This document shows, piece by piece, positions 52,391 through 60,330 of a stretch of DNA of 64,000 bases; the first letter of the stretch is position 1, and each line of letters starts with the position of its first letter. The translations under genes and the position numbers were made by a program. The DNA lies in the NCBI GenBank assembly GCA_965215765.1, contig OZ244118.1:2790001-2854000 (forward strand), read 5' to 3'. Below the pieces are notes generated by a model. The model was not told the origin of the DNA. It saw nothing but the letters and a program-made list of their open reading frames with translations, and did not search any database. Origin of the DNA: G965212025 sp965215765 (lineage in GTDB: Bacteria; Pseudomonadota; Gammaproteobacteria; Poriferisulfidales; Oxydemutatoraceae).

Positions 52391-54595
52391 TTGCCGGCTT
52401 TGGCTGTGGAAAACCAGACTGTTCGCGTAGCCGTATTTCGCACAGGTTGTGAGTTTGATTACCGTGTGCGTGCCGGGGAACCCAAGGTCCGCGCAGGGAT
52501 GCGGGTACGTGTCCCGCTCGGTCGACGCCAATGCGTAGGTCTGGTTCTTGCTGATGACATAAAGTCGGCAGTTTCAGCGGAAAAACTGGTAGATATCGGT
52601 GAAGTGCTGGACCGTGAACCCTTGCTATCCGGGCAAACGCTTTCCCTTTTGTCCTGGATTTCCACTTACTACCACTATCCTTTTTGCCACGTTTTGGCAC
52701 AGGCACTCCCGGAAAATCTTCGCAAGGGAGGGGAGGTGCCCCCCTCCAGAGAAAAATACTGGCAGGCGGCAAAAAGCGAGGACTCCACTGCGCTCCTGAA
52801 CCGCGCCACCAGACAGCGCGAGTTATACGAACTATTGGAAGCAGGTGGTCCGGTCGGTGAACGCCAACTGGGCTTGGCATTTCATAATTGGCGCCCTACT
52901 CTGCGGGCCTTGGAAACCAAAAAGCTGGTGTGCCTGGCTGCTCAGCCTGCCCTCCCTCATCTTCTGCGCAAAACAATGCCAAGGCTGACTTTGAACGACG
53001 AACAAAACCAGGCTCTCAACGCCATGCGCAAAAATGTCAGCCAGTTCGTCTGCTATATGCTGGAAGGGATAACCGGTAGCGGCAAAACAGAGCTGTACTT
53101 GCGCCTCGCGGAAAATATTCTGTCCGCCGGGCAGCAGGTGTTGGTATTGGTGCCGGAAGTAGGCTTGGTCGCACAAGTCGTCATGGCTTTCAGCGCGCGA
53201 TACACCTGTCCCGTCATCCCCTACCACTCGCAACTGAGTGCTGGCGCACGCATGAAGGCCTGGGAACAAGCCCAAGGAAGCTCCGCCTGCGTCTTGGTCG
53301 GGACGCGATCCGTTGTCTTCCTGTCGATGCCAAAACTCGGCTTGGTGGTGGTGGATGAGGAACATGATTTGTCGTACAAGCAACAGGACAAGCTGCGCTA
53401 CCACGCGCGCGATGTCGCCATCAAGCGCGCGCAAATGCAAAACGTGCCAGTCATGCTTTGTTCCGCAACTCCGTCACTTGAGTCGCTTCATAACACGCAA
53501 ATCGGGAGATACCAGCACTACGCCCTCAGCAAACGCCACGACGGTGCCTATTTGCCAGAAGTGAAGGTTATGGATTTACGTGGATGCCGGCTTAAAGGGG
53601 GAGTATCAGAAGGCCTTTTTTCTGAAATTGAGCAGTGCCTGGCTCAGGAAGGTCAGGTATTGCTGTTTCTCAACCGCCGTGGTTACGCCCCACAGATGCT
53701 CTGCTCGCAATGTGGCGAAGTGCTTTTTTGCGAGGACTGCGACAGCCCCCTGTGTTTTCACAGGCACGACAATATCCTGCGCTGTCACCATTGCCATCGC
53801 ACCGTACAGAGACCGAGTCGTTGTGTGCAATGCATGGCAAAGCATTTCCAAGTCGTGGGCATAGGAACGGAACGTATAGAGGAAGTCTTGAAAGAACGGT
53901 TTCCTTCCACAAACATCATTCGTATTGATGCCGACTCCACCCGCCGCAAGGGAGAATTTGAACGCCGCCTTAACGAGGTAAGGGCAGGACTCCCGTGCAT
54001 CATGGTCGGTACGCAACTCCTGTCCAAAGGGCATCACCTGCCCGGCGTTATTCTGACCGGGATCGTGAACGTAGATCAGCGGCTTTACTCAATCGACTTC
54101 CGTTCCATGGAAAAACTGGGGCAGCTGGTAACCCAAGTTTCAGGACGGGCTGGTCGCGGCAAGAGCCCAGGAAAAGTGGTGCTTCAAACGTATCACCCCA
54201 ACCATCCACAAATTTTGGAGCTTCTGAAGAAAGGCTATCGTAATTTCGCTTTGAAGCTGCTGAAAGAGCGCGAAGCAGCAGAGTTGCCACCATACCGTTT
54301 TTTCGCTGCACTCAACGCTGCTTCCAAACAAGCGGCACTACCGCTGGCCTTTCTTTGCACGGTGCGCAACCTGCTGCAAGAACTGGCAGAAACCCAAGTT
54401 TTGGAGGTACGTGGCCCGGTACCCGCATTCATGGAAAAAAAGGCAGGCAGGCACCGCGCTCAACTCCTGCTTATCGGTCGGCATCGGGGCGCACTGAACC
54501 GCTGCCTGAGGCAGGCAATAGCCCTAATGCGCAAGATGAAGAAAAACAAAGACCTCCATTGGCACGTAGACGTTGATCCAATGGAAATGATTTGA
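52391..54595 (+). CDS. priA: Primosomal replication protein PriA (DNA helicase)
   Basis: PriA restarts stalled replication forks. The 734-residue protein has the 3'-DNA-binding N-terminus (VRVAVFRTGCEFDYRVRAGEPKVRAGMRVRVPLGRRQCVGLVL), a superfamily 2 helicase core with Walker A GITGSGKTE and DEEHD Walker B, a zinc-binding insert with four CxxC pairs (CSQCG, CEDC, CHHC, CVQC), motif V/VI GTQLLSKGHHLPGV and VSGRAGRG, and the C-terminal domain. The start is TTG 52391 or GTG 52406; the latter starts nearer the family's first strand. Confidence 0.95.
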   Translation: MPALAVENQTVRVAVFRTGCEFDYRVRAGEPKVRAGMRVRVPLGRRQCVGLVLADDIKSAVSAEKLVDIGEVLDREPLLSGQTLSLLSWISTYYHYPFCHVLAQALPENLRKGGEVPPSREKYWQAAKSEDSTALLNRATRQRELYELLEAGGPVGERQLGLAFHNWRPTLRALETKKLVCLAAQPALPHLLRKTMPRLTLNDEQNQALNAMRKNVSQFVCYMLEGITGSGKTELYLRLAENILSAGQQVLVLVPEVGLVAQVVMAFSARYTCPVIPYHSQLSAGARMKAWEQAQGSSACVLVGTRSVVFLSMPKLGLVVVDEEHDLSYKQQDKLRYHARDVAIKRAQMQNVPVMLCSATPSLESLHNTQIGRYQHYALSKRHDGAYLPEVKVMDLRGCRLKGGVSEGLFSEIEQCLAQEGQVLLFLNRRGYAPQMLCSQCGEVLFCEDCDSPLCFHRHDNILRCHHCHRTVQRPSRCVQCMAKHFQVVGIGTERIEEVLKERFPSTNIIRIDADSTRRKGEFERRLNEVRAGLPCIMVGTQLLSKGHHLPGVILTGIVNVDQRLYSIDFRSMEKLGQLVTQVSGRAGRGKSPGKVVLQTYHPNHPQILELLKKGYRNFALKLLKEREAAELPPYRFFAALNAASKQAALPLAFLCTVRNLLQELAETQVLEVRGPVPAFMEKKAGRHRAQLLLIGRHRGALNRCLRQAIALMRKMKKNKDLHWHVDVDPMEMI

Positions 54596-54877
54596 GAAAA
54601 GCGAAGTATCCCCTGATCACTATCCCCGGAGCGCATAGGCCGTCCCCCCCCGAACTTGAGGCAAGAAGGTTCAGATACACTTGCAACAAGGGAACCGGTA
54701 AACAACTCTGAGCCGAGGGAAGCACGAAACACCAGAGCATTCCAGGTTGGCAGCTCCGGTAACCACGAAACAAAGGAACGGCTTCTCAGACAGGAATTTC
54801 TGGAACCCCCGCCTCAGTGCTGAAGCACGTGAGCAAATGCCAACTCAACGGCACGAGCTTACTATGGACAATTCCTT
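54596..54877. other. Downstream flank of paralogue 1, start of the duplicated block
   Basis: From about 54705 rightward this sequence matches the spacers at 56266-56442 and 58175-58353 (shared strings include GGTAACCACGAAACAAAGG and GAACGGCTTCTCAGACAGG). It is thus the left edge of the duplicated unit. The left ~110 bp are unique and hold no gene. Confidence 0.6.
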
Positions 54878-55927
54878 CTAGGAGCTGGTTTTAAAGTACG
54901 CATTGGCAAAATTCTTCATTGCGTCCACGCAAAAGTTGAATTCCTCCTCTGAAAGCTTCGTGATAGCTTTCTCGCTATTGGGCGCGAAAATATCTTTGTC
55001 AGCAATGTTTTCCGCGTTTCCACGATCCCGCTCCAACCCCTTCAATATTTGTTCTTTGCTTTTACCTGGCTTGAAGTTCCGATCAAGTAATCCATTGACG
55101 CACACATAAAGTCTATCGTTGGGCAGGCGACAATAAGCATAGTTACCTTCTCTTTCATTATCCTCAAGACCCCAATCGGGATAGTCGCTGCCACCTATAA
55201 GAGAATTGGTAAAAAGGTTCTTCTGTTCATCTTCAGGTGTCGTAAAAAGAATATAGGCAAGAGCAGAATTCACGTGACTTGGAACTGAGCGTTCCCCGTC
55301 TTTGTTAAATTTTCCGGATATTTCGTCAGAAACTTTTGCGCACAGTTGCTTTTCACTTCGAACATTGGGGAACTCCGCAGGTTGTTCTCGACATTTGAAC
55401 TTAAATATGTTTTTGCACCCATCCCTCGCTATGCCTGACCCTTGCTTTTCCCAAAAAGCTCCGCAGGCACCTTCTCCCTTCGGCCATTTCTGTTTCCCGC
55501 CAGCGACTTTCCTGGTCTTCACATCTGGCGCAGACCGCACCTGATTATTCCCGGGCGTAGCCCCACTTTCATCGGCTCGGATTTCACCTTGCAGAACAGC
55601 AGTGGAATTCTCTCCCGAGCCACTATTACTCACACCAAGACGGATAATCAGGTGGTCATTGAACCCTCTCCTGTCGTCATAAAACGTATCCGGGTAAGGT
55701 GCATTTCCTGGGCTTTGGTCGAGCAAGCCCTCCAAAATTCTTGTTCGAAGCGCACGTTCACTCTTCCGATAGTTGCTACTGAAGCGATAGCGTACAGCAT
55801 GCACAGCCCAAGCAAAAAAAGACTTCTTGCAGACCACCACTTCCTCACCCCCCTGCCTGGAATCCACGCTCAAACGAGCAAAGCGGGAGCTTGATGCCTT
55901 GTTTATTGTTTCACTACTAATCTCCAT
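54878..55927 (-). CDS. Unknown family paralogue 1 (349 residues), candidate secreted effector
   Basis: I do not recognise the family. The three paralogues here share an N-terminal block (ASSSRFARLSVDSRQGGE.VVVCKKSFFAWAVHAVRYRFS, about 11-50), a variable Ser/Thr/Pro-rich linker (about 105-165) and a C-terminal globular block (ALAYILFTTPEDEQKNLF, LPNDRLYVCVNGLLDRNFKPGKSKEQILKGL, FNFCVDAMKNFANAYF). No Sec signal is visible; the Ser-rich start fits a type III signal. This copy has the most divergent linker and centre. The ATG follows a strong ribosome site (AGGAGAAAGGAAC) and a sigma-70 promoter at 55991-56019. Confidence 0.6.
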   Translation of the reverse strand: MEISSETINKASSSRFARLSVDSRQGGEEVVVCKKSFFAWAVHAVRYRFSSNYRKSERALRTRILEGLLDQSPGNAPYPDTFYDDRRGFNDHLIIRLGVSNSGSGENSTAVLQGEIRADESGATPGNNQVRSAPDVKTRKVAGGKQKWPKGEGACGAFWEKQGSGIARDGCKNIFKFKCREQPAEFPNVRSEKQLCAKVSDEISGKFNKDGERSVPSHVNSALAYILFTTPEDEQKNLFTNSLIGGSDYPDWGLEDNEREGNYAYCRLPNDRLYVCVNGLLDRNFKPGKSKEQILKGLERDRGNAENIADKDIFAPNSEKAITKLSEEEFNFCVDAMKNFANAYFKTSS

Positions 55928-56442
55928 GTTCCTTTCTCCTCAATTTTGGCTGACAACACACGCTCACTAGCTGTTCACTGCACTCGTCATATTTTAACCG
56001 ATAACAATCAGAGGTACAAAAACGAGCAGATTCGGACGCAAAACGAATCCTCACTTCGCCCAACACAGATCATCAATACAGACCCACAGCAGATCCTGAC
56101 GTCCCTGGCTGGCTTGCAGCACGGATCGGAAAGATTGCTTTGCGATTTGGCACCAATACAAACAACAAGAACACGATCAGGGAAACAAGCCTCAAAAGCC
56201 AACAAGGAAGGAAGATAGAGGCACGGTACGCGCCATGAGGTCTCGGCGACAAGCCAGCAGGTTGCCATAATTTCTGAACCGAGGGGAGCACTAAATTCCA
56301 GAGTATTCCGAGTTGGCATTCCGGTAACCACGAAACAAAGGAACGGCTTCTCAGACAGGGATTTTTAGAAACCCCGTCTCAGCACCGAAGCACGTGAACA
56401 AATGCCGACTCGATGGAACGAGCTTACTATGAACAATTCCTT
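55928..56442 (-). repeat. Duplicated spacer, copy A (promoter plus downstream hairpin region)
   Basis: This 515-bp spacer is nearly the same as 57835-58353. Its left part is the leader and promoter of paralogue 1; its right part is the 3' flank of paralogue 2, including an imperfect hairpin (AGACAGGGATTT...AAACCCCGTCT at about 56354-56380) that may end the transcript. Small plus-strand frames of ~90 codons occur in both copies but lack ribosome sites. Confidence 0.85.
55991..56019 (-). promoter_or_regulatory. Sigma-70-type promoter of paralogue 1
   Basis: Reading the minus strand: TTGTAC (56019-56014), 17-bp spacer, TAAAAT (55996-55991). The spacer sequence is also conserved among the three paralogues. 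The expected start of transcription is about 57 bp before the ATG. Confidence 0.7.
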
Positions 56443-57834
56443 CTAGGGATTGGCGTCAAAATACGCATTGGCAAAATTCTTCATTGCGTCCACACAAAAG
56501 ATGAATTGCGCCTCTGAAGGCGTGCTGCCGGTGACCGAATCCTGAAACTCAACCCTGAAATCATATTCTTTCGCTCTTGCGCGATCCTGATCCAACCCCT
56601 CCAGTATTTCTTCTTTGCTGCTACCTGCCTTGAAATTCCGCTCAAGTAACAATCTAACGGCTCCATAAAGTTTCCCGATAGGTAGGCGACAACGAGCAGG
56701 GGGACTCTTTTTTTCACTATTATTCGAAAATCCCCAGTCGGCATAGTCCTCATTCTTTATAGGAGCAGATTCTCTAAAAAGACCCTTCGGTTCATCTCTG
56801 GGTGTCGTAAAAAGAATGTGGCCAAGAGCACAATTCTCAATATTTGAAACATTGCGTCCGCCTTTTCCAAGTGTAAAGAATATTTCTACAGAAACTTTTA
56901 AGAGCAGTTGTTCTTTATTCACAAGTTGTCCCGTTGCTTCAAGCTGAAATACGTTTCCGCACCCATCCCTCGCTATGTCAGGTCCTTGCTCTTCCCAAAA
57001 AGATTTGTAGACATCCTCTTCCGGCCAACTCTGTTTCCCGCCAGCAACTTTTTTGGTCTTCACCTCTGGCGTAGGCTGCACCCCATAGTTCTTGGGCGTA
57101 GTAGCTCCTTCAGCGGCCAAGATTTCACTTTGCGAACTAGCACTGGTATTCTCTTCTACCGCACCACTCACACCCTTCCCATCTGGCGTAGGCTGCACCC
57201 CATAGTTCTTGGGCGTAGTAGCACCTTCAGCGGCCAGGATTTCACTTTGCGAACTAGCACTGGTATTCTCTTCTACCGCACCACTCACACCCTTCCCATC
57301 TGGCGTAGGCTGCACCCCATAGTTCTTGGGCGTAGTAGCACCTTCAACGGCCAGGATTTCACTTTGCGAACTAGCACTGGTATTCTCTACTGCACCACTC
57401 ACACCCTTCCCATCTGGCGCAGACTGCACCCCGTAGTTCTCGGGCGTAGTAACACCTTCAGCTCCCAAGGTTTCACTTTGCGAACTGTCGGTGAAACTCT
57501 CTGCAGAATCATCATTACCCTTATTGAGATGGTCAATCAGGTAAGCATTGAACCCTCTCCTGTTGCCATAAGGAACGTCAACAGGAAGACAATCACCGCC
57601 GCGTAAATTGAATGAGTTGTGCTCGATCAGTAAGCCCATCAGTATTTTGCCTCGAAGCTTATGTTCCCTACTCCGATACCTTTTACTGAAGCGATAGCGT
57701 ACAGCATGCACAGCCCAAGCAAAAAAAGACTTCTTGCAGACCACCACATCCTCACCCCCCTGCCTGGAATCCACGCTTAAACGAGCAAAGCGGGAGCTTG
57801 ATGCGCTGTTTATTGTTTCCTTGGCAACTTCCAT
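56443..57834 (-). CDS. Unknown family paralogue 2 (463 residues) with internal repeats
   Basis: This member shares the N-terminal block (ASSSRFARLSVDSRQGGEDVVVCKKSFFAWAVHAVRYRFS) and the C-terminal block (CALGHILFTTPRDEPKGLFRE, ...FIFCVDAMKNFANAYFDANP) of its neighbours. It is 115 residues longer because its linker holds three and a half copies of a 38-39-residue repeat (117-~257; SSQSEILAAEGATTPKNYGVQ...). No function is recognised; it is a candidate type III effector or other secreted protein. Strong ribosome site; promoter at 57898-57926. Confidence 0.6.
   Translation of the reverse strand: MEVAKETINSASSSRFARLSVDSRQGGEDVVVCKKSFFAWAVHAVRYRFSKRYRSREHKLRGKILMGLLIEHNSFNLRGGDCLPVDVPYGNRRGFNAYLIDHLNKGNDDSAESFTDSSQSETLGAEGVTTPENYGVQSAPDGKGVSGAVENTSASSQSEILAVEGATTPKNYGVQPTPDGKGVSGAVEENTSASSQSEILAAEGATTPKNYGVQPTPDGKGVSGAVEENTSASSQSEILAAEGATTPKNYGVQPTPEVKTKKVAGGKQSWPEEDVYKSFWEEQGPDIARDGCGNVFQLEATGQLVNKEQLLLKVSVEIFFTLGKGGRNVSNIENCALGHILFTTPRDEPKGLFRESAPIKNEDYADWGFSNNSEKKSPPARCRLPIGKLYGAVRLLLERNFKAGSSKEEILEGLDQDRARAKEYDFRVEFQDSVTGSTPSEAQFIFCVDAMKNFANAYFDANP
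57064..57486 (-). repeat. Internal 117-bp tandem repeat within paralogue 2
   Basis: Three full units of 38, 39 and 39 codons and a partial fourth repeat in frame. Units two and three differ by one residue or so, so the expansion is recent. Because the period is a multiple of three, gain or loss of units would keep the reading frame and simply change linker length. Confidence 0.92.
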
Positions 57835-58353
57835 GTTCCTTTCTCCTCAATTTTGGCTGACAACACACTTTCATCAGCCGATCACGACACCTGTCATATT
57901 TTAACCGATAACAATCAGAGGTACAAAAACGAGCAGATTCGGACGCAAAACGAATCCTCACTTTGCCCAACACAGGTCATCAATACAGACTCACAGCGAA
58001 TCCTGACATCCCTGGCTGGCTTGCAGCACGGATCGGAAAGATTGCTTTGCGATTTGGCACCAAATCCGGACAACAAGAACACGCGATCCGGAAAACGAGA
58101 CTCAAAGGCCAACAAGGAAGGAAGATAGAGGCACGGTACGCGCCATGAGGTCTCGGCGACAAGCCAGCAGGTTGCCATAATTTCTGAACCGAGGGGAGCA
58201 CTAAATTCCAGAGTATTCCGAGTTGGCATCCCCGGTAACCACGAAACAAAGGAACGGCTTCTCAGACAGGAATTTTTAGAAACCCCGTCTCAGCACCGAA
58301 GCACGTGAACAAATGCCGACTCGATGGAACGAGCTTACTATGAACAATTCCTT
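57835..58353 (-). repeat. Duplicated spacer, copy B
   Basis: This 519-bp spacer matches 55928-56442 nearly base for base. It holds the promoter and leader of paralogue 2 and the 3' flank of paralogue 3. The two spacers differ mainly in a few substitutions and a short indel near 58066. Confidence 0.85.
57898..57926 (-). promoter_or_regulatory. Sigma-70-type promoter of paralogue 2
   Basis: The arrangement is the same as for paralogue 1: TTGTAC (57926-57921), 17-bp spacer, TAAAAT (57903-57898). Confidence 0.7.
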
Positions 58354-59400
58354 CTAGGGATTGGCGTCAAAATACGCATTGGCAAAATTCTTCATTGCGT
58401 CCACACAAAAGATGAATTCCTCCTCTGAAAGCGGGGCAGAGGATATGCCCTGACCCCGAAACCTATCTCTGAAAAGAGGTTCATTCGCTTGTTCGCGAAC
58501 CTTATCCAATTTCTTCAGTATTTGTGTTTTGCTGCTACCTGCCTTGAAATTATCCTGAAGTAACGCACTAACGGCTCCATGAAGTCTCCCGTTAGGCAAG
58601 CGATAACGAGCAGAGCTCATCACTCTTTCATTGCTATGCGAAAAACCCCAGGCATCATAGTTCTCACTCCCTATAGGTTCAGCTTCTCTAAAAAGACCCT
58701 TCTGTTCATCTCTGGGTGTCGTAAAAAGAATGTGGGCAAGAGCACAATTCTCGGTACTTGAAACCCCGCGTACCCTGTTGCCAAGTGCTTCAGATACTTC
58801 ACTAGTAACTTTTAAGAACAGTTGTCCTTTCTCCACAGGTTGTTCCTTTCCCTTAAACTGAAATACGTTTTTCCACCCATCCTCCACTATGTCTGGCCAT
58901 TGCTTGCTCCGAAAAGATTCGTTGACACCGTCTCCTCCCGGCCAACTCTGTTTCCCGTCAGCGACTTTTTTGGCCTTCACCTCTGGCGTAGGCTGCACCC
59001 CTATCTTGGGCGTAGCATCACCTTCAGCGGGTCGGATTTCACCCTGCGTACTAGCGGTGAAACTCTCTGCCGAATCATCATTACCACTATTGAGATGATC
59101 AATCAGGTAAGCATTGAACCCTCTCCTGTTGCCATAAGGAACATTTTTAGGAACATTCGAGAAACCTGTGGTCCGCTCGTCTGTGCTTCGCTTGTACAAG
59201 CCCTCCAGAATAGATTCTCGAAGCTCAAGCTCATCCTTCCGATAGTTGCTACTGAAGCGATAGCGTACACAATGCACAGCCCAGGCAAAAAAAGACTTCT
59301 TGCAGACCACCATTTTATTACCCTGCGAGTCGTAACTCACGCTTAAACGAGCAAAGCGAGAGCTTGATGCTCTGCCTATTGCTTCCCTACTAATTTCCAT
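58354..59400 (-). CDS. Unknown family paralogue 3 (348 residues), candidate secreted effector
   Basis: The N-terminal block reads ASSSRFARLSVSYDSQGNKMVVCKKSFFAWAVHCVRYRFS. The linker carries a single EIRPAEGDATPKIGVQPTPEVKAKKVADGKQSWP unit, where paralogue 2 has several. The C-terminal block is closest to paralogue 2 (CALAHILFTTPRDEQKGLFREAEPIGSENYDAWGFS, LPNGRLHGAVSALLQDNFKAGSSKTQILKKL, FIFCVDAMKNFANAYFDANP). No known motif was recognised. It has the same ribosome site and promoter layout as its neighbours. Confidence 0.6.
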   Translation of the reverse strand: MEISREAIGRASSSRFARLSVSYDSQGNKMVVCKKSFFAWAVHCVRYRFSSNYRKDELELRESILEGLYKRSTDERTTGFSNVPKNVPYGNRRGFNAYLIDHLNSGNDDSAESFTASTQGEIRPAEGDATPKIGVQPTPEVKAKKVADGKQSWPGGDGVNESFRSKQWPDIVEDGWKNVFQFKGKEQPVEKGQLFLKVTSEVSEALGNRVRGVSSTENCALAHILFTTPRDEQKGLFREAEPIGSENYDAWGFSHSNERVMSSARYRLPNGRLHGAVSALLQDNFKAGSSKTQILKKLDKVREQANEPLFRDRFRGQGISSAPLSEEEFIFCVDAMKNFANAYFDANP

Positions 59401-59463
59401 ATTCCTTCCCCCCTAATTTCGGCTGACAACACACTTTCATCAGCCGATCACAACACCTGTTAC

Positions 59464-59492
59464 ATTTTAACCGATAACAATCAGGGGTGCAA
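59464..59492 (-). promoter_or_regulatory. Sigma-70-type promoter of paralogue 3
   Basis: TTGCAC (59492-59487), 17-bp spacer, TAAAAT (59469-59464); the spacer matches those of the other two promoters. Homology with the other upstream flanks stops near 59560, marking the right edge of the duplicated block. Confidence 0.7.
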
Positions 59493-59697
59493 AAAAGCAG
59501 AGCAGCAGACGCAAAACGAATCCTCTCTTCGCCCAACACAGAACATAAATACAGACCTTGTGGCTACACCAACCGCACTTTGCACCCAACCCGGTTCACC
59601 CAAGTGGCTTGCCTGCAACCCAGATACAAGGCAATGACTTCGGTAACGGAACCTCGCAAAATCGACAGAGTCGTGGGAGACAGGAAACCCTGGAGAT

Positions 59698-60330
59698 TCA
59701 AACGTGACGCGCAGTAACAGTCATGACTTTCGCAGCAGCTTTCATCAGCGTCCTGATAAGCAGCGGGACTTCAAGTGCGCCAGCTCTCTCAGCCATTCCA
59801 GCATGTTTTTTTTCGTCATCACACATCTGCCGCAAGATTTCCCTTGTCACAACATCGTTTCTCGGTATCTGTCCCAAGTGCGACTCCAAATGCTCCGCAA
59901 CCTGAATTTCCGTTTCCCGGACAAAACCAAAATTGGTACGGTCGCTGGAAAAGCTGACCAACATGCCGATCAGCAAGGAACCGGAATGCCAAAAAAACGA
60001 CAAGCGACTTGGGCGGGTCACCAATTCAGCAAGTCGCTGCTCACACCAAGCCAGATGCTCTTTCTCCTCTTCTGCGCTCTCGCGAAGCTGATTCAGCGTT
60101 TCTTCACCACGGGCGAAAACCATTTGACCGTAATACAGACCTTGCGCGGCAAGCTCGCCAGCATGGTTGATACGCATCAGCTGCCCAGAAAACTTCTTTT
60201 GTTTTTCGCTCAGCGTATCAGGCAAGCCACTGCCAGGCATGGGGCGTTCGGAGTCGTGTTTGCCAGCATTCACGTAAAGCAGGTTCCCCACGGCTTCAAG
60301 CCATAGGTCGGTACGGCTGTATTTTCTCAC
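59698..60330 (-). CDS. coq7: 2-polyprenyl-3-methyl-6-methoxy-1,4-benzoquinone hydroxylase (Coq7)
   Basis: Coq7 does the last hydroxylation in ubiquinone synthesis. The 210-residue ferritin-like protein has the paired diiron motifs: RINHAGELAAQGLYYGQ (Glu plus), EEEKEHLAWCEQRL (ExxH), ETEIQVAEHLESHL and CDDEKKHAGMAE (ExxH). The frame is open to 60555, but homology starts at the GTG at 60330, which overlaps the glcF-like stop (GTGA). This coupling and the family are typical of betaproteobacteria. Confidence 0.93.
   Translation of the reverse strand: MRKYSRTDLWLEAVGNLLYVNAGKHDSERPMPGSGLPDTLSEKQKKFSGQLMRINHAGELAAQGLYYGQMVFARGEETLNQLRESAEEEKEHLAWCEQRLAELVTRPSRLSFFWHSGSLLIGMLVSFSSDRTNFGFVRETEIQVAEHLESHLGQIPRNDVVTREILRQMCDDEKKHAGMAERAGALEVPLLIRTLMKAAAKVMTVTARHV

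Noticed and set aside
55946..56218. Conserved ~90-codon plus-strand frame, also at 57853-58128
   Set aside because: It is kept in both spacers only because the spacers are recent duplicates. It lacks a ribosome site, starts with TTG and is not open in the third upstream region.
56908..57606. 232-codon plus-strand frame with repeats
   Set aside because: It is the antisense shadow of paralogue 2, and its repeats mirror the 117-bp coding repeat.
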